A stretch of 64,000 nt of DNA from Chloroflexota bacterium (GTDB lineage Bacteria; Chloroflexota; Dehalococcoidia; Tepidiformales; Tepidiformaceae): positions 860,164 to 924,163 of the forward strand of contig JAPPAK010000001.1 of assembly GCA_026705605.1 (NCBI GenBank). Reading direction: 5' to 3'. A program made the translations under genes and the position numbers. The notes under the pieces are model-generated. The model searched no databases. It was not told the origin of the DNA and worked only from the letters and a program-made list of their open reading frames with translations. Below are positions 24,956 through 34,575 of this stretch, one piece after another. Position 1 is the first letter of the stretch, and each line of letters opens with the position of its first letter.

Positions 24956-26185
24956 TCAGCGCTCGTAGGCGATGACGTCTACGTCCTCGATCGTGCCGTC
25001 CGCCGTGAACCGCCAGGTGCCGATGTAGCCTCGCCGGAGATCGCCGAATTCGTCCCAGTCCATGGAGACGGAGGCTCCCGCGTAGTCCACTTCGTCTCCG
25101 TCCCGGATGAGGCTCAGGGCGCGGGCGATGCCTTCCACCCCGGGCCGGACGTGCTCGCCAGGTGCGGCGCCGATCCCCCGCAGCGCGTCGCGAATGGTCG
25201 TTCCCTCGGCCTCGCCCGCTTCCTCCGCCGCGAGGGCGATCGCAATGGTGGCGTCGTAGGTTTCCCTGACGTAGGTGGCCTCGGTGTCCCTCCCGTACTC
25301 GTCACGGAAGGCCTCTTCCCAGATCGCGGTGGACGGATTCTCATGGGAGGGACTGCTGACGGTGCCGTACATTCCGGCCAGCCTTCCCCCACCGACGGCC
25401 TCGGCGACATCGGCCACCCGCAGCGCGTCGCCGAAAAGAAACTGCTCGTACAGGCCGCTATCGAGCGCCTCCCTGAGGATGACCTCGCCCTCCGGCCAGA
25501 AGGTGAGCAGGACGAGCGCCTGGGCTCCTTCGCGCGCGCTCTCCTCGATGAGATCGAGGTAGCTCTCCTGCAGCTCGGCGGGAGAGCTGACAGCCACGAT
25601 GCCGCCGGTCCACGCTCCCCGGAAGGCCTCCGCCAGACCCTGGCCCCATGCGTCGTCGCGGTAGATGACGCCCACGTTGTCGAAGCCCCGCTCGCGCGTC
25701 AGCTGAGCCAGCGCGGGCCCCTGGGCGATGTCGGAGAGGACCGTGCGGAAGAAGAGGTCGCCGTCCTCGTTGGCGGTGAGCAGCGGAGAAGAAGCCGAAG
25801 GGCTGATCACCAGCACCCCCGCCGGCGCCGCGACCTCGATCACCAGAAGCGAATCCGCGCTGGAGTTGGGCCCGACGATGGCATGGACGCCCTCTTCCTC
25901 GATCAGGCGTCGCGCCTCCTCCTGGGGGTTGAGGGTGTCGCCTTCCACGACTTCCACCGGCTGGCCGAAGACGCCTCCGGCCTCGTTCACGTGCTTGACG
26001 GCGAGCTTGAAGGCACGCAGCCGGTCGAGAGCCGTGTCCGTTTGCGTCTCACTGTTGACCAGCATCACGCCGATCTTGAGGGGCGTCTGCTCTTCGTCGC
26101 CGCAGGCCGCGAGCGTCCCCGCGACAAGGGCGAGGGCGGCGACCACGGCCAGCCAGGGGCCCCAACTCCTTCGTTTCGGGTACAT
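24956..26185 (-). CDS. Branched-chain amino acid-type ABC solute-binding lipoprotein
   Basis: A 409-residue extracytoplasmic binding protein (Peripla_BP_6/LivJ type). The N terminus has a charged and hydrophobic signal with lipobox LAACG (Cys at about residue 28). KIGVMLVNSETQTDTALDRLRAFKLAVKHVNEAGGVFGQPVEVV and IVGPNSSADSLLVIEVAAPAGVLVISPSASSP are typical. No permease or ATPase genes of this class lie nearby, so it may share a transporter encoded elsewhere or act as a sensor. Neighbours (LLM, P450) suggest an organic substrate other than amino acids. Confidence 0.88.
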   Translation of the reverse strand: MYPKRRSWGPWLAVVAALALVAGTLAACGDEEQTPLKIGVMLVNSETQTDTALDRLRAFKLAVKHVNEAGGVFGQPVEVVEGDTLNPQEEARRLIEEEGVHAIVGPNSSADSLLVIEVAAPAGVLVISPSASSPLLTANEDGDLFFRTVLSDIAQGPALAQLTRERGFDNVGVIYRDDAWGQGLAEAFRGAWTGGIVAVSSPAELQESYLDLIEESAREGAQALVLLTFWPEGEVILREALDSGLYEQFLFGDALRVADVAEAVGGGRLAGMYGTVSSPSHENPSTAIWEEAFRDEYGRDTEATYVRETYDATIAIALAAEEAGEAEGTTIRDALRGIGAAPGEHVRPGVEGIARALSLIRDGDEVDYAGASVSMDWDEFGDLRRGYIGTWRFTADGTIEDVDVIAYER

Positions 26186-26194
26186 GGCCGCTCC

Positions 26195-27484
26195 CTACTT
26201 CGCCTTGAACTCGATGTGGAGCTCCTTGAGCGCCCTCAGGAACATGTGCGGGTGGTGCTTGAAGTCGTTCTTCCCCGGCGCGAACCACATCTCGTCGACC
26301 CGCTCCACGAGCGTCTTGAAGCTGTAGTACAGCTCGCGACGGGCGAGCGGCGCGCCGAGGCAGTAGTGGATCCCCGCCCCGAATGTGAGGTGCGCCATGG
26401 GGTTCTTCCGCTCCAGGTCCACGTCCGCCGGACACTCGAAGCGCCGCTCGTCGCGGTTGGCGGCCGCGTAGCGCGTCCCGATCGATGCGCCCGCCGGAAT
26501 CGTCACGCCGTGCATCTCGACGTCGTTCAGCGCGACCCGCCCCAGCATCTGCACCGGTGACTCCAGCCGCAGCACCTCCTCGACGAACGTGCGCAGGTAT
26601 TGGTCCGGGTCCGACTTGAGCTGCTCCCAGATCTCGGGTTGCTCGATGAGGATCTTGACGCCCTCTCCAATCGCGTTCGTGCTCGTCTCGGAGCCGCCCA
26701 CGAAGGTGTCGGACATCATCTCCGACTGCAGCTCACCGTCCGTGAGCGTCCGCCCCCACTCGGGGATCTCGGTGTTCACGAGGTCCGAGAGGAGCGTGTC
26801 GTCGGGTTCCTCCCGCAGCCGGTCGAACACCTTCTTGAAGTAGTGCTGCGCTTCGATCTCCAGATCGAGGGCCTCACGCTCCTCCTCCTCGCTCACCATC
26901 TGGCCGAAGCGGCGCACCCAGGCATCGGTCGCGCGCTTGATGAGCCAGATGTCCTCCTCCTTCACGCCCATCTGGTGCCCGATCACGATGAGCGGCAGCG
27001 GCACCGCGAACTGGTGCACCCAGTCGCAGTGGCCGTCCTCGATGAACGCGTCGAAGAGCCGGTTCGCGACGCTCTCGACGAACGGATCGAGCTGCTTGAT
27101 CTTCCCGGGCCGGAACGCCTTGTCGAACATGTTCCGCATCTGGCGATGGTTCGGGTCGTCGCGAGCCGCCAGCGTCGGCTCCGGGAGCCACCCGTTGTTC
27201 TCCTCGTACACCGCCAGCATCCGCATCTGCCGCTCGGTCAACTGGGGCCTCGCCTCCGCCTGGGCGGCGCGATTGCCCCCGTTCCCGAAGTTCTCGGTGT
27301 CGAGCAGCACCTCGCGCAGGTCCTCGAAGCGGCTGATCACGTACTGGCCCGTGTGCGGATCCCTGTAGACGGGCGCCTGGTCCCGCAGTACCTGGTACGC
27401 CTCGTAGGGGCAGTCCTGCACCTCCGGGTCGAGGAAGTTGAAGTCGTCCGGCGTCTTCCCGGGTGTCTCAGTTGTGTCGCTCAT
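26195..27484 (-). CDS. Cytochrome P450 (first of four)
   Basis: A 429-residue soluble bacterial P450. The heme ligand motif FGAGIHYCLGAPLARRE is near the C terminus, the K-helix ExxR reads EVLR, and the I-helix oxygen-activation region reads FVGGSETST. N-terminal DFNFLDPEVQDCPYEAYQVLRDQAPVYRD is typical. ATG 27484 has AAGGAG upstream. No ferredoxin or reductase gene lies beside it. It ends nine bases before the binding-protein gene. Confidence 0.95.
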   Translation of the reverse strand: MSDTTETPGKTPDDFNFLDPEVQDCPYEAYQVLRDQAPVYRDPHTGQYVISRFEDLREVLLDTENFGNGGNRAAQAEARPQLTERQMRMLAVYEENNGWLPEPTLAARDDPNHRQMRNMFDKAFRPGKIKQLDPFVESVANRLFDAFIEDGHCDWVHQFAVPLPLIVIGHQMGVKEEDIWLIKRATDAWVRRFGQMVSEEEEREALDLEIEAQHYFKKVFDRLREEPDDTLLSDLVNTEIPEWGRTLTDGELQSEMMSDTFVGGSETSTNAIGEGVKILIEQPEIWEQLKSDPDQYLRTFVEEVLRLESPVQMLGRVALNDVEMHGVTIPAGASIGTRYAAANRDERRFECPADVDLERKNPMAHLTFGAGIHYCLGAPLARRELYYSFKTLVERVDEMWFAPGKNDFKHHPHMFLRALKELHIEFKAK

Positions 27485-27523
27485 GAAGTTCTCCTTGTGT
27501 GTCGTTCGGGCGGGGCGGTGGGG

Positions 27524-27561
27524 ACCAGCCACCAGCCACCAGCCACTAGCCACCAGCCACT
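27524..27561. repeat. Short tandem heptamer repeat
   Basis: About five copies of AGCCACC/AGCCACT in the gap between the P450 and the DUF3500 gene. Intergenic, close to the DUF3500 stop; no array-like spacing. Confidence 0.7.
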
Positions 27562-27562
27562 A

Positions 27563-28690
27563 TCAGTGTGCCGCCGCGTAGTGCTCCGCCAGCAGGTCGC
27601 GCCCGAAATCGCCTTCGGGATCGCGCCAGACCGTGTGGCTGTGGTTGGCGTTGTTCTGGACGCAGTCGTACTCGATCAGCACGCGTGGTCCCTGCAGCCG
27701 GTAGTAGTGCGGCTGCTTCCGCTCGATTCCCCCCGCCCAGGCGAAGTGCAGGTCCGGGAGGATGCTCATGAGGCGCTCGTGCTCTGCTGCCGCCATGGGC
27801 TCGGGAAGCCGCTGCGTGTACTCCCGCAGAAGCGCCTCGAGGATCGCGAGCTGTGCCTGCGACATGCCCGCCGCCGCCAGCCCCTTGGGCGTGAGCGAGT
27901 AGCGCGCCGCCTCGCGGTCGGCGTCCGTCATGGCCTGCCGGCTGTCGAGATCGTCCTGCATGACCGTCAGGCGATCGGCCGTCCCCTGGTCCGGCAGGCC
28001 GTTGAACACCATCGAGATCCACTCAGGCTGTGCCCCGTCTTCAACGTGGGAGCGGTTCGACTGGACGATGTCGAACGGCGCCGCCTTCGAGATGATCGCG
28101 ACCGAGCGCTGCTCCGTGTCGAGGCTGTGCACGAGCTCGCGCGCGCGATCCTCCTCGCCCGCGACCGGACGCAGCGTCTGGTAGTCGCTCAGGTCCGCCT
28201 CGTGCGGGTTCGCGCCGAAGAAGGTGGGCGTCACCGACACAATCTCGCCGTTCACGATCGTGTTGTGCACCGAGACATGGTGCCCCCCGAAGCGCCAGCC
28301 CCAGGCGTCGCTGCCGGGCTCCCCGTAGACCATCGCGAAGTACATCGCCGGATCCGAGCCGTGCATCGTGCCTCGCATCGATCCCCGCGGGATGCGCCAG
28401 CCACCGAGCGCGTCCTGCCAGGCCTCCAGGTTCATGATCACCGTCGCTCGCCGGTAGGCCGGCAGGCTCAGGCCCGAGGCGAGCAGCCGGTGCGCGAGCT
28501 GCACCTGCCGCACGTTCAGGTCGGCCATGGGCACGCCCTCGTGGTTCGTTGGCGTGTAGTACCAGACCTCCCGGCGCGGGTCGGCAAAGGGTGGGTTCGC
28601 CGCGGACCGCAGCTCCTCCGGCAGCGAGTCGAGCCAGTCGCTGGCCGCCTCCGCCATTCGCGCAACGACATCCTTCGCGGCGACGCTCAT
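27563..28690 (-). CDS. DUF3500 family protein
   Basis: A 375-residue protein. The block AWGWRFGGHHVSVHNTIVNGEIVSVTPTFFGANPHE with its two His, and the C-terminal HFAWAGGIERKQPHYYRLQGPRVLIEYDCVQNNANHSHTVWRDPEGDFG with three further His, match DUF3500 (PF12006). The His/Asp-rich conserved motifs look metal-binding or catalytic, but I know of no assigned activity. It sits upstream of the P450 on the same strand and may belong to its pathway. Confidence 0.82.
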   Translation of the reverse strand: MSVAAKDVVARMAEAASDWLDSLPEELRSAANPPFADPRREVWYYTPTNHEGVPMADLNVRQVQLAHRLLASGLSLPAYRRATVIMNLEAWQDALGGWRIPRGSMRGTMHGSDPAMYFAMVYGEPGSDAWGWRFGGHHVSVHNTIVNGEIVSVTPTFFGANPHEADLSDYQTLRPVAGEEDRARELVHSLDTEQRSVAIISKAAPFDIVQSNRSHVEDGAQPEWISMVFNGLPDQGTADRLTVMQDDLDSRQAMTDADREAARYSLTPKGLAAAGMSQAQLAILEALLREYTQRLPEPMAAAEHERLMSILPDLHFAWAGGIERKQPHYYRLQGPRVLIEYDCVQNNANHSHTVWRDPEGDFGRDLLAEHYAAAH

Positions 28691-28894
28691 CCTGACCTCC
28701 GATCGCCGCGCAGCCTACGGCTCGGGAAGGGCCGCGTGAAGCGCTGGAGGACGGAACCACCCCGGGCGTCTCGAATGGCGGTCTCCAGGCCCCCTGTGAC
28801 ACGAGACCCGAGGTTGAAGCGACGTTTCTTGTTCGAGCGTTGTCGTCGCGCTCTCGTCGGGCAATGGAGTGCGTCTGGTTAACGGTCCTGGAGT

Positions 28895-28970
28895 GTGAAA
28901 TTCTCAACCTTTGCTGTTACTCTAGAATGCACAATTCTCAGGAGATTCCGGCAATGGTGAAATTCTCAAC
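28895..28970. repeat. 14-bp direct repeats upstream of a small gene
   Basis: GTGAAATTCTCAAC occurs at 28895-28908 and 28957-28970, with a partial copy (AATTCTCA) near 28933. The stretch is distinctly AT-richer than its surroundings and holds a TAGAAT box at 28923-28928. The second copy overlaps the start of the small gene, so it may be an operator. Confidence 0.55.
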
Positions 28971-29208
28971 GGTGAAGGCGTCCGCTGCCCCCGGTCCAAT
29001 GAAACAGACTGGACGGCTTACTGCTCGAATGCGGCAGTACGAGGACTACGTTAATTCGGTGAAGTCCGATGAGGCGGGAAAGCTCACTCCTGAAGAGGGC
29101 GAGACGACTCGTGGACTCGCCCTCCGGATCTCTCGTGCGGCCAAGCGCGTCGGCAAAAGCGCCGACACCTGGGTCCGCGACGGGTCGGTGTATTTCGTCG
29201 TTTCGTAG
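28954..29208 (+). CDS. Small basic protein, unknown function
   Basis: An 84-residue protein from ATG 28954, preceded by AGGAG at 28939-28943. It is rich in Lys/Arg and Ser/Thr with a helical middle (TARMRQYEDYVNSV) and a C-terminal GLALRISRAAKRVGKSADTWVRDGSVYFVVS that looks like a small DNA- or RNA-binding beta/alpha unit. A longer frame from 28840 adds Cys-rich, unconserved-looking sequence across the repeats, so I reject it. No family recognised. The 263 bases upstream, between it and DUF3500, hold only the repeats and candidate promoter. Confidence 0.55.
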   Translation: MVKFSTVKASAAPGPMKQTGRLTARMRQYEDYVNSVKSDEAGKLTPEEGETTRGLALRISRAAKRVGKSADTWVRDGSVYFVVS

Positions 29209-29253
29209 CCCGGAGGGCTCCAGCGCTCCTGCAAGAGCCGAAGCGTTCGGCGG

Positions 29254-30617
29254 TTAGCCGCCGGCGGCGCTTGCTACCGCATCCCGTTCCGGGTCCGGCG
29301 CCGAGCTCATGCGGCGCAGGTCCGTTTGCGTGGCGACCATGACGATGCCCAGCACCAGCAGCCCCACACCGCAAATGGCATACCACTCCTGCGCTCCCAC
29401 CACGTCCGCCATCAGGCCAGCTACCAGCGCGCCCAGGGGCATCGCCCCGGCCATGCAGATCTGATAGATGCTCATCACCCGCCCCATGATCGCGTTCGGT
29501 GTGTGCGCCTGAACGAGCGCCATGTTCAAGTTCGTGAAGAAGCCCGCGTTCCACCCCGTGACGAACATGATGACGAGGGCCAGGGTGTACCACGGCGCCA
29601 CGCCCAGACCGATGTTCAGGAAGCCACCGACCACCAGCGTCATGAGGAAGTAAAAGCCGGCGCGGTCTACCCGCCGCAAAGATGCGAGGACGAGGGACGT
29701 GATCAGTGTCCCGCCGAGCATCACCGTGAACAGCATCGAAGCCTGGAAGGGGCCTGCGTCCAGGTCGTCGACCGCGATCTTCGGGAGCAGCGCCTGGAAC
29801 CCTCCTCCAATCACCAGCGCCGTCGCCAGCAGGGCGATCATGAGCGAGCGAATACCTGCGTGGTGGACCACGAAGGTGAACCCCTCGCGCAGGTCTTCGC
29901 TCATTCGTCGGGAGATACTCGCTCGCACATTGGGGACGCGCAGGGGGATGAGCGCGAGCAAACCCAGCGTTAGCAGCCCCGCCTGCGCCGCGAAGGCCGC
30001 GGAGATTCCGCCGAGTTCAATGACCGCGCCGCTGATCACGGCGCCGCCTGTCGCGACCTGCGCTCCCACGTTCATGAGGGTCACCGCGTTCAGGACGCGT
30101 TCAGGACGCGTTCGGGAGGCACGAGCGACGGCACGATCGCCTGGCGTACGGGCATACCGAAGGCCACCGCGGAACCCAGCACGAACGCCAGCGCGAGGAC
30201 GCCCCAGATGTTCAGGGAGCCCATCGCCACGAGCGTGGCTGCCCCCGCCGTGATGGCGATGCCCGCCCCCTGGCTCCCGAAGAGCAGCAACCGCCGGTCC
30301 AGCCGGTCCGCGAGGATGCCCGCGTAGAGCCCGAAGAGGAGGATGGGCAGCCCCAGGGCCGCGATGACGAGCCCGAGCAGGGTCCCCTCTCCCACCGTGA
30401 ACCCGGACCAGAGCTGGGCGCCGCCTTCCCCGATTTCGATCGCGAGCCAGGCGAACGTGAACTGCTGGATCGACTGCGAGAGCGCGAACGTGATCGTGTT
30501 CGCCCACAGCAACGTGAACGGCTTCGAGCGGAACGCAGCGAACGTCGAGTGCGAGAGCCCGCGGCTCTCGTGCTCAACCGCTAGCGGATCCGCGGCTGTG
30601 TCGGAGACAGAACCCAC
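29254..30617 (-). pseudogene. MFS transporter with frameshift caused by an 11-bp tandem duplication
   Basis: Two overlapping frames together encode one 12-helix MFS protein closely related to the gene next door. The N-terminal half (from ATG 30617) stops at 30090-30092 after PPERVLNAS; the C-terminal half continues in another frame from ERVLNAVTLMN. Deleting one of two adjacent copies of an 11-bp unit (30086-30107) restores a continuous 450-residue protein matching the 452-residue paralogue. Either a recent inactivation, a phase-variable switch or an assembly error. Apart from this the coding sequence is intact. Confidence 0.85.
30086..30107. repeat. 11-bp tandem duplication inside an MFS gene
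   Basis: Two exact adjacent copies of GCGTTCAGGAC (30086-30096, 30097-30107), followed by a third partial GCGTTC. The paralogous gene has a single copy at the same place (around 31508-31520). Confidence 0.9.
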
Positions 30618-30678
30618 GTACCGGCGATGCTACAGCGCTGGCCCCTCCGCCACCGTCGCTCTGCCCCGCCCCTCGATG

Positions 30679-32037
30679 CTAGCTTCCCGCCGCAGCGGCC
30701 GCTGCCGTGGCGGCCGGGTCGGGCGCCGAGCTCATCCGCCTCAGGGCCGGCTGCGTCGCGATCACGACGACGCCAAGCACGAAGAGCAGCGCGCCGCCGA
30801 TGGCAAACCACTCCCTCGCCCCCACCACGTCCGCCATCGGTCCGGCGACCAGGGCGCCGATCGGCATCGCTCCCGCCATGCACATCTGGTAGATGCTCAT
30901 CACCCGCCCCATGATCGCGTTCGGCGTGTGCGCCTGGACAAGGGCCATGTTCAGGTTGATGAAGATCCCGGCGTTGAAGCCGGTGATGAACATGATCAGC
31001 AGCGCCATGTAGTACCAGGGCGCGAGGCCCAGCGCGACGTTCAGCACCCCGCCCGCCACCAGCGTGCAGAGGAAATAGAACCCTGCCCGGTCGACCCGCC
31101 GGAACGAGGCCAGCACGACCGACGTGATCAGCGTGCCGAACAGCATGATGGTGAAGAGCATCGAGGCCTTGAACGGGCCCGCGTCCAGTTCGTCAAGCGC
31201 GATCTTGGGAAGGAGCGCCTGGAACGTGCCCGCCATCGCGAGGGCGGTTGCGAGCAGCACGATCATGAGCGTGCGGATGCCCGGGTGGTGGATCACAAAG
31301 GACAGGCCCTCCCGAAGATCTTCCCCTATCCGTCGCGGTGTGCCGCCCCTGACGTTGGGGACGCGGATGGGAATCAACGCGAACAGCCCCACCGTCAGGA
31401 GTATTGCCTGCGCCGCGAATGCCGCTTCGATCCCCCCGAAGGCGATGACGGCACCGCTGACCGCCGCCCCCGCCTGCGCTACCTGCGCGCTGACGTTCAT
31501 CAGGGTGACGGCGTTGAGGACCCGTTCGGGGGAGACCAGCGAGGGCACGATGGCCTGCCGCACCGGCATCCCGAAGGCCGTGGTGCACCCCAGCACGAAC
31601 GCGAGGCCAAAGATGCCCCAGATGTTCAGGGATCCCAGGGCCACGAGGGTCGCCGCGCCGGCCGCAAGCGCGATTCCGCCTATCTGGGTGCCGAAGAGCA
31701 GCAGTCGTCGGTCCATGCGATCGGTGAGGATGCCGGCGTAGAGCCCGAACAGGAGAACGGGCAAACCCAGCGCGGCGATGACGAGTCCCACCACCGTCCC
31801 TGAACCCACCGTGAAGCCGGACCAGAGCGCCACTCCACCGTCGCTCGCGATGTCGAGCGCGAGCCACGCGAACGTGAACATCTGGATCGACTGTGAGAGG
31901 GCGAACGTGATCGTGTTCCCCCACAGGAGGGCGAACGGCCGGTGCTGGAACACCGCGAAGGTTGAGCGGGACAGGCCCCGCCCGCCTTCGCTCGATGCCT
32001 TGACCGGTCCAGTCTGCGTCTCCGAGACGGTTGCCAC
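30679..32037 (-). CDS. MFS transporter, intact paralogue
   Basis: A 452-residue MFS_3-type transporter with about twelve helices. It has GLYAGILTDRMDRRLLLFG after helix 2, FGMPVRQAIVPSLVSPERVLNAVTLMNVSAQ in the middle, and PNAIMGRVMSIYQMCMAGAMP later, shared almost word for word with the frameshifted copy 61 bases downstream. Both products end in the same RRMSSAPDP motif, indicating a recent tandem duplication. Cargo unknown; likely drug or small organic export. A P450 follows. Confidence 0.9.
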   Translation of the reverse strand: MATVSETQTGPVKASSEGGRGLSRSTFAVFQHRPFALLWGNTITFALSQSIQMFTFAWLALDIASDGGVALWSGFTVGSGTVVGLVIAALGLPVLLFGLYAGILTDRMDRRLLLFGTQIGGIALAAGAATLVALGSLNIWGIFGLAFVLGCTTAFGMPVRQAIVPSLVSPERVLNAVTLMNVSAQVAQAGAAVSGAVIAFGGIEAAFAAQAILLTVGLFALIPIRVPNVRGGTPRRIGEDLREGLSFVIHHPGIRTLMIVLLATALAMAGTFQALLPKIALDELDAGPFKASMLFTIMLFGTLITSVVLASFRRVDRAGFYFLCTLVAGGVLNVALGLAPWYYMALLIMFITGFNAGIFINLNMALVQAHTPNAIMGRVMSIYQMCMAGAMPIGALVAGPMADVVGAREWFAIGGALLFVLGVVVIATQPALRRMSSAPDPAATAAAAAAGS

Positions 32038-32069
32038 GTTCGGGCGATGCTACAGGGCTGCGGGGCTTG

Positions 32070-33218
32070 CTACCCCGAGACCGGGAGCCGGCGCCTTCCC
32101 CACAGGAAGAACGGCGCGATCCGCTCCCCGTCGCCCAGGAGCTGCAGGTCGGGGCAGCGTTGCAGCAGCGTTCGCAGCGCGACGCGTGCCTCCAGCCTCG
32201 CCAGAGGCGCCCCCAGGCAGAAGTGCACGCCCAGCCCGAAGCCCAGGTGCCGGTTCCGCTCGCGGTCCAGCGAGAACTCGTCCGGCGACGGGAACGCCTC
32301 CGGGTCCCGGTTCGCGGCGGCGTAGTGCATCATCACCTTCGCGTCCTTCGGGATCGTTCCGCCCTCGAGATCGACGTCCTTCGTCGTGGTCCGGTAGAGG
32401 CCCAGGACCGGCGGGTCGAAGCGCAGGCTCTCCTCTACGGCCGCGTCGATCAGGCTCGGGTCCGCCACCAGCCGCTCCCAGAGCGGCCGGTCCTGCAGCA
32501 GGCGCCAGACCATGTTCGTGATGAGCGACGTCGTCGTCTCGTTGCCGCCCACGAACAGCTGGTTCACGACCCCGAGGAGCTCCTCGTCCGTGAGCCCCTT
32601 GCCGTCCTGCTCGGCTGTCACGAGCTCGCTGATGAGGTCGTTGCGCGGGTTCTCCCGGCGCTCGCGGATGACCTCCAGCAGGTAGGCGGCCAGCTCGCCC
32701 ATCTCCGCCGCCCAGGGCGTGGGGTCCTCAGCGCCCATCGCTTCCACGGTGATGTCGGACCAGTACTTGAACTTCTGCAGGTCGTCGCCGGGCACGCCCA
32801 GCATCTCGACGATGACGATCACGGGCAGTGGGAAGGCGTAATCGTCGTGCATGTCCCAGTTGCCGACGTCGGCCCGTTTGTCGAGCAGCTCCTCCGAGAT
32901 CTCCACGATGCGGTCGGCCCACTCGGCGATCGCGCGTGGCGTGAATGCCTGCTGCACGAGCCCCCGGTAGAAGGTGTGCTGGGGCGGGTTTGAGAGCATC
33001 CCGCCCGGCGGACTGTGGCGCGGCCCCTGCCCCCACTCGCTTGAGTAGGTCTCGATGTCGAGCAGCGCGCCCTGCACGTCGGCGAAACGCGAGAGCGTAT
33101 AGAAGGGCGGCTCGAACTGCTCGAAGAAGTGCACGGGCGCTTCCTCGAGCAGGTGGTGGTAGGCGACGCTCGGCTCGGCCCGGACCTCGTCCGAGAGTGG
33201 GTTGTACCCGTCGACCAT
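32070..33218 (-). CDS. Cytochrome P450 (second of four)
   Basis: A 382-residue P450, a little short at the N terminus. Heme motif FGLGVHFCLGAPLARLE, ExxR as ESLR, I-helix FVGGNETTTS. It lies seven bases downstream of the third P450 and 32 bases from the intact MFS gene, so two P450s and an exporter may form one transcript. Confidence 0.95.
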   Translation of the reverse strand: MVDGYNPLSDEVRAEPSVAYHHLLEEAPVHFFEQFEPPFYTLSRFADVQGALLDIETYSSEWGQGPRHSPPGGMLSNPPQHTFYRGLVQQAFTPRAIAEWADRIVEISEELLDKRADVGNWDMHDDYAFPLPVIVIVEMLGVPGDDLQKFKYWSDITVEAMGAEDPTPWAAEMGELAAYLLEVIRERRENPRNDLISELVTAEQDGKGLTDEELLGVVNQLFVGGNETTTSLITNMVWRLLQDRPLWERLVADPSLIDAAVEESLRFDPPVLGLYRTTTKDVDLEGGTIPKDAKVMMHYAAANRDPEAFPSPDEFSLDRERNRHLGFGLGVHFCLGAPLARLEARVALRTLLQRCPDLQLLGDGERIAPFFLWGRRRLPVSG

Positions 33219-33225
33219 CCTCGCG

Positions 33226-34575
33226 CTACGCCCTGACCGCCGCCTGGCGCTTCGTGAACGCCAGGTCCAGGTGGTACAGCCCCAGCATGATCCCCGGCTG
33301 ATGCTGGAAGTCGTTCGTGTCCTTCAGCTCGATCGTCTCCAGCCGGTCGAGCAGGGCGTTGACCGCCACGTTCTGCTCCATGCGCGAGAGCCCCGCCCCC
33401 GGACAGGAGCGTGGCCCCTGCGAAAACGTCAGGTGCCGGCCCGCGTGCGGTCGCGTCAGGTCGAGCTGGTCGGCGTTCGGGTAGTGCTCCGGGTCCCGGT
33501 TCCCCGCCCCGAAGCGCAGGTGCAGCGTCGAGCCCGCGGGGATATTGACCCCGCCCATCTCGAAGTCGACGCGCGACGTTCGCGCCGTCAGGCCCTGCGT
33601 CGGCGCGTAGAGGCGCAGCGCTTCCTCCACGAAAAAGCGCACCTTCTTCCGGTCCGCCCGTAGCTCCTCGACGATCTCCGGGTGCTGCGCGAGCAGCATC
33701 GCCTCCGCCGTGAGCGCGTACTGGGTCGTCTCGTTCCCGCCGATGTGCATCAGCAGGGCAACGCTCGTGATGTCGCCGTCGCTGAACGTCTTCCCCTCGA
33801 ACTCGATCTGTGTCAGGTACGAGATCATGTCGTCCTTGGGGTTGCGGCGCTTCTCCTGGATCTGCTCCGCGAGGTACTCGTTGAAGGCGACGAGCTCGCG
33901 CGCGTTCTCGACCTCGTCCTCGTCGCTCATGGTGCTGTTCACGCCCCGGCCGTAGACGAAGCGGCGCACCTGCGCCTCCTCCATCCCCCGCAGCATCGGC
34001 ATGTCCTCCAGCGGCAGCCCGAGAATCGTCGTGATCACGGTCTGCGGGAGCGGCGCGGCGAAGCCCTTCACGAAGTCGACCTCACCGTCCTCGATCCAGT
34101 TGTCGATCAGCGCGTGCGCTGCCCGCTCCGCCATCTTCTGGTGACGCTGCGCCCCTTCCGGCCCCACCCACGGGTCGGTGACGAGCCGCTTGTAGCGCAT
34201 CGCCTGCTCATCGCTCGAACGCAGGTCCTGCTGCGCGTTGAAGGCGTCGCCGAAGCCGGCTTCCTCGAAGATCTCCTCCTGCAGCGGGCTGTTGCCGTTC
34301 CCCTGCATGGCCTGATCTTCCCGACCGAGCACGAGACTGCGGTCGCGCGCGACCCGCGCGATGTCCTCGTACCGGGTCAGGATGAAGGCGTCCGTCCCCG
34401 GCTCGCGCCCCTCGCCCGGCAGGCGAATCACCGGACACTCCTCCTGGAGCTTCAGGTACGCCTCGAACCACCACTCCTGCGACCCGGCCGCAAAGAGGTC
34501 GATCTCCTCGTGATTGACCGGGCACTGTGCCGGCGCTGTCGGAACCTCAGTAGTTCCGTGATACGTCATCGACAT
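33226..34575 (-). CDS. Cytochrome P450 (third of four)
   Basis: A 449-residue P450. The heme motif reads FSQGPRSCPGAGLSRME (Cys preceded by Ser, Pro after it), ExxR as EALR, I-helix HIGGNETTQ. I start at ATG 34575, with GGAGAGGAG upstream; GTG 34578 is adjacent. Residues 15-20 (PAQCPVNHEEIDLF) resemble the N terminus of terpene or steroid hydroxylase P450s, an impression only. Confidence 0.95.
   Translation of the reverse strand: MSMTYHGTTEVPTAPAQCPVNHEEIDLFAAGSQEWWFEAYLKLQEECPVIRLPGEGREPGTDAFILTRYEDIARVARDRSLVLGREDQAMQGNGNSPLQEEIFEEAGFGDAFNAQQDLRSSDEQAMRYKRLVTDPWVGPEGAQRHQKMAERAAHALIDNWIEDGEVDFVKGFAAPLPQTVITTILGLPLEDMPMLRGMEEAQVRRFVYGRGVNSTMSDEDEVENARELVAFNEYLAEQIQEKRRNPKDDMISYLTQIEFEGKTFSDGDITSVALLMHIGGNETTQYALTAEAMLLAQHPEIVEELRADRKKVRFFVEEALRLYAPTQGLTARTSRVDFEMGGVNIPAGSTLHLRFGAGNRDPEHYPNADQLDLTRPHAGRHLTFSQGPRSCPGAGLSRMEQNVAVNALLDRLETIELKDTNDFQHQPGIMLGLYHLDLAFTKRQAAVRA

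Noticed and set aside
27524..27561. AGCCACC repeats as a CRISPR array
   Set aside because: Seven-base units without spacers and no cas genes nearby.
26195..34575. P450 and MFS cluster as a classical biosynthetic gene cluster
   Set aside because: No PKS, NRPS, terpene synthase or RiPP core gene is visible; the context fits catabolism better.
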